Source: Alphaproteobacteria bacterium (GTDB lineage: Bacteria > Pseudomonadota > Alphaproteobacteria > DAOWDM01). From it: 9,781 nucleotides of DNA. The stretch is taken from the NCBI GenBank assembly GCA_030639035.1, contig DAOWDM010000094.1:1-9781 (forward strand), given 5' to 3'. The notes beneath the pieces are model-generated. The model made no database searches, was not told where the DNA came from, and saw only the letters and a list, made by a program, of their open reading frames with translations. A program made the position numbers and the translations under genes. Shown here in pieces: positions 5,909 to 9,781 of this stretch. How positions within the stretch are numbered: position 1 is the first letter of the stretch; every line of letters begins with the position of its first letter.

Positions 5909-6412
5909 TTATTCAAATTCTTCAGGACGAACTGTTTTAGCTATTTTATCCAGCATTCCATTGATAAATCTTGGCTCGACCTTGGAATAAAAAGCATCGG
6001 CAAGAGAAACATATTCTTTGATTATCACACGTGCAGGAATATCTGGACATTCCAGCAGTTCATAGACTCCTGCTCTTAAAATTGCGTATAGAGTTTTCTC
6101 AATACGATCTGCAGGCCATTCTTTGCTAAGAGAAGCTTCTATTGAACTGTTTACTAATTCAATATTTTCTGTAACTCCACGTACTATCTTGATATACAAT
6201 GAGCTTTCAGGAGGGATAAGTTCTATAATAGTTTCTTTCCCAGTATAGGTATCTTCCTCGATTGCTTCATTTCCAATTTTTTTATCTAAAAAATCTTTTA
6301 GAACTTTATCTACTGAAGATGAATCGTTCTGCTCCAAAAGATAAAGGCTTTGTACGGCAGCAAGACGTGAAGAGCTTCTGTTTTGTTTGATTTCTACTCG
6401 TTTAGAACTCAT
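5909..6412 (-). CDS. nusB: Transcription antitermination factor NusB
   Basis: NusB binds the boxA RNA of rRNA leaders together with S10 (NusE) and promotes antitermination and correct rRNA folding. The 167-residue all-helical protein has the N-terminal RSSSRLAAVQSLYLLEQ (12-28), the core IEKTLYAILRAGVYELL (104-120), IPARVIIKEYVSLADAF (125-141) and the closing FINGMLDKIAK (149-159), all classic NusB positions. An alphaproteobacterial-style longer segment lies between helices (about 40-75). The ribosome-binding site AGG is 11 nt before the ATG. It follows ribH by 30 bp, the normal ribH-nusB order in proteobacteria. Confidence 0.95.
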   Translation of the reverse strand: MSSKRVEIKQNRSSSRLAAVQSLYLLEQNDSSSVDKVLKDFLDKKIGNEAIEEDTYTGKETIIELIPPESSLYIKIVRGVTENIELVNSSIEASLSKEWPADRIEKTLYAILRAGVYELLECPDIPARVIIKEYVSLADAFYSKVEPRFINGMLDKIAKTVRPEEFE

Positions 6413-6442
6413 TTTTATTTTGACCTGTAATAGTTGTTTGGT

Positions 6443-6910
6443 TTATAGACCAAGTTCATTTTTTGCTTTCATCATGTTTAAGCAAGTTCTAGCGGCATAG
6501 CCACCAAAGTTTTCATCATTAATATCTGACAGCTTTAGTGCATTTTTATGATTGTCAGTTATGATAATTCCATTGCCAACAGCCAAAGACAGCTGCATAG
6601 CTATATCCTGTACATTCCTGATTGTTTCGAGACTGATATGCTCAAAATTATAGATTTTTTCATCACTACGAAGCAGACAGCCAAGAACTATATATCCTGA
6701 AAAGTAATCTTCAGTTGCTCTTAATTCCATTGCTCTAGTTGCATAACGAATAATAAGAGGTATTTCCAAGACGCTTGGGACAGCCATTTGTTTAAAGTCA
6801 AAACCTTCTGCATCAAATTCTTTTACAGCTCCCTCGACAAGGTTGTCGATTACATCGTCATGCTGTCCTGCTTTGATGATAAGTATTTTACTTTTTCCGA
6901 TTCCAGACAT
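6443..6910 (-). CDS. ribH: Divergent lumazine synthase (RibH) homologue, active-site residues lost
   Basis: Lumazine synthase makes 6,7-dimethyl-8-ribityllumazine, the riboflavin precursor, and assembles into pentamers or 60-subunit shells. The 155-residue length, the KILIIKAGQHDD opening, VPSVLEIPLIIRYATRAMEL, GYIVLGCLLR and the LSLAVGNGIIITDN strand match alphaproteobacterial RibH. Against the Bacillus subtilis enzyme as I recall it, key positions differ: Phe22 is Gln16, the GAFEIP Ala56 is Val47, the catalytic His88 region reads RSDEKIYNFEHI with two extra residues and Asn88 at the His site, Arg127 is Leu127 and Lys135 is Phe135. The enzyme is probably inactive. The frame is intact and the ribosome-binding site AAGGAG, 6 nt before ATG, is the strongest here. 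ribD, ribE and ribBA, often found between nrdR and ribH in this class, are absent, and no FMN riboswitch fits the 28-bp upstream gap. Confidence 0.85.
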   Translation of the reverse strand: MSGIGKSKILIIKAGQHDDVIDNLVEGAVKEFDAEGFDFKQMAVPSVLEIPLIIRYATRAMELRATEDYFSGYIVLGCLLRSDEKIYNFEHISLETIRNVQDIAMQLSLAVGNGIIITDNHKNALKLSDINDENFGGYAARTCLNMMKAKNELGL

Positions 6911-6938
6911 GTTGTTCTCCTTATCCTTGAGGTGTTCT

Positions 6939-7391
6939 TTATTCGTTATCTAGTTTTTCAATAAAATTCTCGAAATCACCAGCTTCTCTGAAATCTTTAT
7001 AAACAGAAGCGAACCTAACATAAGAAACCTGATCAAGAGAAGACAAAGCTTCCATTACAAGCTCTCCGATTGCTACAGACTGGATTTCACTGTCTCCAGA
7101 GCTTTCAAGACGACGTTGAATACTGTTAATAATTCTTTCGACTTTTTCATTGTCGACTGGGCGTTTTCTTACAGCTATCTGAATGGATTTTGCAAGTTTA
7201 TCTCTATCGAAAACAGTGCGTTGTCCATTCTTTTTAATAACTGTCAATTCTCGCAGCTGGATTCTTTCAAAAGTTGTAAAACGTGAATTGCAAGACGAGC
7301 AGAAGCGTCGCCTTCTTATCGCAGATTTATCTTCTGTCGGACGAGAATCTTTAACCTGAGTATCTTCAAATCCACAAAAAGGACAACGCAT
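6939..7391 (-). CDS. nrdR: Transcriptional repressor NrdR
   Basis: NrdR represses ribonucleotide reductase genes by binding paired NrdR boxes in a nucleotide-dependent way. The 150-residue product is of standard length. The N-terminal zinc ribbon has Cys3, Cys6, Cys31 and Cys34 (MRCPFCGFEDTQVKDSRPTE, then RRRRFCSSC), followed by the ATP-cone domain (about 49-139) with VIKKNGQRTVFDRDKL at its start. No nrd structural gene lies nearby, so its targets are elsewhere. It sits 18 bp after glyA, a long-standing neighbour in proteobacteria. The ribosome-binding site is weak (GAAAG about 9 nt before ATG), suggesting translation linked to glyA. Confidence 0.97.
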   Translation of the reverse strand: MRCPFCGFEDTQVKDSRPTEDKSAIRRRRFCSSCNSRFTTFERIQLRELTVIKKNGQRTVFDRDKLAKSIQIAVRKRPVDNEKVERIINSIQRRLESSGDSEIQSVAIGELVMEALSSLDQVSYVRFASVYKDFREAGDFENFIEKLDNE

Positions 7392-7409
7392 ATTCTGTTT
7401 CTTTCTATT

Positions 7410-8696
7410 TTAAGAGTTATAGATTGGAAAACGACCGCATAATTCAAGCACTTTTTCTTTTACGGCATTTTCTACTTTTGTGTTGTCGTCAGGATTAGCT
7501 ACCAAGCCATCAACAACTTCACATATCATTTCACCGACTTGTTCAAATTCTTTTTCCCCAAATCCACGAGTAGTAGCGGCTGGAGTCCCAAGTCTTATTC
7601 CAGAAGTAACCATAGGTTTTTCAGGGTCAAACGGAATGCCGTTTTTATTACAAGTGATAAAAGCACGTTCAAGAGCAGCTTCTGTAACCTTGCCAGTTTG
7701 TTTTTTAGGTCTGAGGTCAACTAGCATAAGATGAGTATCCGTACCGCCTGAAACTATATTAAGCCCACCTTCAACAAGCCTGTTAGCCAAAGTTTTAGCA
7801 TTGCTCACAACATTATTTATATACTGTTTGTATTCAGGAGTTAACGCTTCTCCAAAAGCTACAGCCTTAGCTGCAATAACGTGCATCAAAGGACCTCCCT
7901 GCAATCCAGGGAATACTGCTGAGTTGAATTTCTTAAACAAATCAGGGTTGTTAGAAAGAATCATTCCGCCTCTAGGACCTCTTAAAGTCTTATGAGTTGT
8001 AGTTGTAACAACGTCCGCATAAGGAAGTGGGCTAGGGTGGACTCCAGTAGCAACAAGCCCTGCAAAGTGAGCCATATCAACCATTAGATAAGCACCAACT
8101 TTGTCAGCTATTTCACGGAAGCGTTTGAAATCGATAATTCTAGGATATGCAGAACCGCCTGCAATTATGAGTTTTGGCTTGTTTTCAACGGCAAGTTTTT
8201 CAACTTCATCAAAATCAATGCAAGAGTCTTCTTTTGATACGCCATACTGAACAGCATTAAACCATTTTCCTGACATTGCAGGAGGAGCTCCATGAGTCAA
8301 ATGACCGCCAGCAGCCAAAGACATTCCCATTATAGTATCACCTGGTTTTACCAAAGCCAGCATAACAGCTCCGTTTGCCTGAGCTCCAGAATGAGGCTGT
8401 ACATTTACATATTCGCAGTTAAAGATTTTCTTTGCACGCTCAACTGCAAGATTTTCAGCAATATCAACATATTCACAACCGCCATAGTAACGGCGACCGC
8501 AGTATCCTTCTGCATATTTGTTTGTAAGGACTGAACCTTGAGCTTCCATCACAGCTTTGGAAACAATGTTTTCTGAAGCAATAAGTTCAATCTGGCTTTG
8601 TTGGCGTTTAAGTTCTTTTTCAATACCGTTAAAGATTTCCGAATCGGCATTTTCCAATTTTTGACTGAAAAAAGTTTCTTGTGTAAAAGCGGTCAT
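7410..8696 (-). CDS. glyA: Serine hydroxymethyltransferase
   Basis: GlyA is a cytoplasmic PLP enzyme that interconverts serine and tetrahydrofolate with glycine and 5,10-methylene-tetrahydrofolate, the main one-carbon source for purines, thymidylate and methionine. The 428-residue length is typical. The PLP lysine is Lys236 in VVTTTTHKTLRGPRGG. Also visible are IELIASENIVS (36-46), the substrate-side EGYCGRRYYGG (63-73), GAQANGAVM (104-112), VDMAHFAGLVATGVHPSP (206-223) and SGIRLGTPAATTRGF near the C-terminus. The start has GAGGA 10 nt upstream. It follows rpiB by 29 bp and precedes nrdR by 18 bp. No glycine riboswitch or other leader fits in the short gap, so expression depends on the rpiB promoter. 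Confidence 0.98.
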   Translation of the reverse strand: MTAFTQETFFSQKLENADSEIFNGIEKELKRQQSQIELIASENIVSKAVMEAQGSVLTNKYAEGYCGRRYYGGCEYVDIAENLAVERAKKIFNCEYVNVQPHSGAQANGAVMLALVKPGDTIMGMSLAAGGHLTHGAPPAMSGKWFNAVQYGVSKEDSCIDFDEVEKLAVENKPKLIIAGGSAYPRIIDFKRFREIADKVGAYLMVDMAHFAGLVATGVHPSPLPYADVVTTTTHKTLRGPRGGMILSNNPDLFKKFNSAVFPGLQGGPLMHVIAAKAVAFGEALTPEYKQYINNVVSNAKTLANRLVEGGLNIVSGGTDTHLMLVDLRPKKQTGKVTEAALERAFITCNKNGIPFDPEKPMVTSGIRLGTPAATTRGFGEKEFEQVGEMICEVVDGLVANPDDNTKVENAVKEKVLELCGRFPIYNS

Positions 8697-8725
8697 TGTA
8701 AATAATTCCTCTTGTTAGTTTTAAT

Positions 8726-9160
8726 TTAAGATAGTTTGGCGACACGTTTTGCATGTCGTCCGCCTTCAAATTTAGTGTTTAGAAAAACAGCAAGACAGTC
8801 TTTAGCTGTTTCGATTCCAGTAGTTCTTCCTCCAAGAACAAGAACATTAGCATCGTTATGCTGTCTTGTAAGTCTAGCGGATAAAGCATCATGAACCAAA
8901 GCAGCACGAATATGGGCGTGTCTGTTAGCTGCAATACTTATACCGATACCAGTCCCGCATATTAAAATGCCTGTTTTTGCATGACCAGATTTTATTTTAT
9001 CTGCAAGAGCATTTGCATAATCAGGATAGTCTACCGATTCCGTGTTGTTTGTTCCAACATCAAGAACATCATATCCAAGAGCAAAAAGCTCTTTTTTTAT
9101 GCTGTTCTTCATTTCGAAACCTCCATGATCAGAGGCAATAACTATACATTCTTTGTTCAT
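8726..9160 (-). CDS. rpiB: Ribose-5-phosphate isomerase B
   Basis: RpiB interconverts ribulose-5-phosphate and ribose-5-phosphate in the non-oxidative pentose phosphate pathway. The 144-residue product has the RpiB/LacAB features: VIASDHGGFEMK (7-18) with Asp11 and His12 for substrate binding, VDYPDYA (43-49), the catalytic loop GILICGTGIGISIAANR (64-80) with Cys68, and HNDANVLVLGGR (101-112) with His101 for ring opening. I chose ATG 9160 because the family usually starts one or two residues before the first strand; a TTG at 9178 in the same frame would add six residues, and neither start has a clear ribosome-binding site. It is the first gene of the rpiB-glyA-nrdR-ribH-nusB series. Confidence 0.95.
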   Translation of the reverse strand: MNKECIVIASDHGGFEMKNSIKKELFALGYDVLDVGTNNTESVDYPDYANALADKIKSGHAKTGILICGTGIGISIAANRHAHIRAALVHDALSARLTRQHNDANVLVLGGRTTGIETAKDCLAVFLNTKFEGGRHAKRVAKLS

Positions 9161-9200
9161 AGCTAAATGTTTATCCAATAAATCATAATTTGTTCACCAC

Positions 9201-9232
9201 TATATATTGATAACAATTACTAATACATCAAA
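9201..9232 (-). promoter_or_regulatory. Tentative promoter of the rpiB operon
   Basis: In the very AT-rich gap between rpiB and the tRNA, the minus strand carries TTGATG (about 9232-9227), followed after 17-19 bp by AATATA/TATATA (about 9209-9202). The -35 matches four of six bases and the spacing is ambiguous, so placement is approximate. The region from 9161 to 9291 must hold a leftward promoter, because rpiB is the first gene on this strand. Confidence 0.22.
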
Positions 9233-9250
9233 ATTATTAACAAGTTTCTC

Positions 9251-9279
9251 TTGTATTCTATATTTTTTTCATACATTAT
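9251..9279 (+). promoter_or_regulatory. Candidate tRNA-Ser promoter
   Basis: TTGTAT (9251-9256), 17 bp, then CATTAT (9274-9279). The -10 matches four of six consensus bases and the -35 three of six. Transcription would begin near 9286, a few bases before the mature tRNA at 9292, a reasonable leader length. Confidence 0.35.
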
Positions 9280-9291
9280 CTTTTTTCTTTA

Positions 9292-9381
9292 GGAGGGGTG
9301 GCAGAGCGGTTGAATGCACCGGTCTTGAAAACCGACGAGGGTGAAAGCCCTCCGTGGGTTCGAATCCCACCCCCTCCGCCA
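9292..9381 (+). tRNA. tRNA-Ser (anticodon UGA)
   Basis: A class II tRNA of 90 nt with the CCA end encoded (9379-9381). The acceptor arm pairs GGAGGGG (9292-9298) with CCCCTCC (9371-9377), with G as discriminator base, as expected for serine tRNA. The anticodon loop is CTTGAAA with TGA at 9326-9328, reading UCN codons. The long variable arm pairs GAGGG with CCCTC around a TGAAAG-type loop, and the T arm is GTGGG-TTCGAAT-CCCAC. The outer pair of the anticodon stem is a C/A mismatch, where Escherichia coli has C-G. It stands alone between the rpiB operon and the gene at 9402. Confidence 0.97.
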
Positions 9382-9401
9382 CACCCAAGTTTTCTTGCTT
9401 G

Positions 9402-9781
9402 ATGTCCCCTGAATTAAATCTAAAAAGCCAAAGAGAGCTATGGACAGTGAAAAATAAATATACTCCGCTAGATGTAAAAACTGTTTTAGAATGTAAAAAA
9501 AGAGATAATCTTAGCGATTATACTGCTCCAAAAATGGGACTGTCATATTCAAAGCTGAATCGTGATTTTATTGATTGCTTTACAGAAGCCGTAAAAAAAT
9601 ACCCCTCTAGTGATATAGAAACTGTTGCAACTATTTCTGTTATGTCAGATATGGTTGGGCATTTGATGTATATATTAAAAAGAGCAATAGACTTATCTTT
9701 AATAAAAGAAATAGGTTCTGAGGCTGTTTATGAGATAGATTCTTCTCCATTGGCTGCATATATTAATGGTGAGATAGATGT
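9402..9781 (+). CDS. Unrecognised protein, 5' part only (runs off the right edge)
   Basis: From ATG 9402 the frame stays open for 126 codons to the window end. The product starts MSPELNLKSQRELWTVKNKY and continues with a mixed-charge, probably helical sequence; there is no signal peptide and no strong membrane segment, though a moderately hydrophobic helix (about 77-100, with MSDMVGHLMYILKRAIDLSL) is present. I recognise no family. Reading this long without a stop in AT-rich DNA, with codon choice like its neighbours, supports a real gene. No good ribosome-binding site precedes the ATG; a TTG at 9399 is an alternative start. It begins 21 bp after the tRNA-Ser gene, so it may share its transcript, or belong to DNA inserted at the tRNA. 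Confidence 0.65.
   Translation, partial: MSPELNLKSQRELWTVKNKYTPLDVKTVLECKKRDNLSDYTAPKMGLSYSKLNRDFIDCFTEAVKKYPSSDIETVATISVMSDMVGHLMYILKRAIDLSLIKEIGSEAVYEIDSSPLAAYINGEID

Noticed and set aside
6911..6938. FMN riboswitch before ribH
   Set aside because: Only 28 bp separate ribH from nrdR, mostly filled by the ribosome-binding site, and no RFN-type conserved boxes are present.
7480..7995. Several short plus-strand frames opposite glyA
   Set aside because: glyA is complete and highly conserved here, and the antisense frames overlap each other and resemble no protein.
9382..9401. CAAG-TTTT-CTTG hairpin after tRNA-Ser as a terminator
   Set aside because: A 4-bp stem with no following T run is too weak, and the downstream gene may depend on read-through.
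1..9781. CRISPR array, insertion sequence, toxin-antitoxin or phage genes
   Set aside because: No regularly spaced repeats, transposase, integrase or phage-like protein is visible; almost all sequence belongs to recognised housekeeping genes.

Overview
The window is an AT-rich bacterial chromosome segment made almost entirely of housekeeping genes. Two conserved clusters point to an alphaproteobacterium: yceD-rpmF-plsX-fabH-ihfA-merR with bamE divergent beside it, and rpiB-glyA-nrdR-ribH-nusB. The protein details agree: IHF-alpha and a MerR-like protein follow fabH, and YceD, BamE and NusB are of the alphaproteobacterial type. The low GC content and the loss of riboflavin genes suggest a host-associated or gut lineage, but I cannot name a genus. 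The standard genetic code applies, since TGA is used as a stop.

Layout from left to right. (1) Positions 1-988, minus strand: the 5' part of a membrane-bound O-acyltransferase (MBOAT, AlgI-like). Its frame breaks at a run of eight G, and the downstream half remains readable in the next frame to the window edge. (2) 1147-4787, minus: a fatty-acid/phospholipid initiation operon with a ribosomal protein and two DNA-binding proteins (yceD, rpmF, plsX, fabH, ihfA, merR-like). Spacing is tight, plsX and fabH overlap by 4 bp, and a good sigma70-like promoter lies upstream of yceD. (3) 4912-5409, plus: bamE, an outer-membrane assembly lipoprotein sharing a 124-bp divergent regulatory region. (4) 5421-9160, minus: rpiB, glyA, nrdR, ribH, nusB and a small FliL-like membrane protein, with gaps of 18-30 bp. 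(5) 9292-9381, plus: tRNA-Ser(UGA) with encoded CCA, followed by the start of an unrecognised gene running off the right end.

The genes combine carbon and one-carbon supply (RpiB, GlyA), control of ribonucleotide reductase (NrdR), rRNA transcription (NusB), the start of membrane lipid synthesis (PlsX, FabH), ribosome assembly (YceD, L32) and outer-membrane biogenesis (BamE).

Two observations stand out. The MBOAT gene is interrupted exactly at a G8 tract, the classic layout of a phase-variable surface-modification gene, although an indel error or a young pseudogene is equally possible. The lumazine synthase (RibH) homologue has lost essentially all the family's catalytic and phosphate-binding residues, and its usual partners ribD, ribE and ribBA are missing from the cluster, yet it keeps an intact frame and the strongest ribosome-binding site in the window. 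This suggests a retained non-enzymatic role. I see no mobile element, CRISPR array or defence system.
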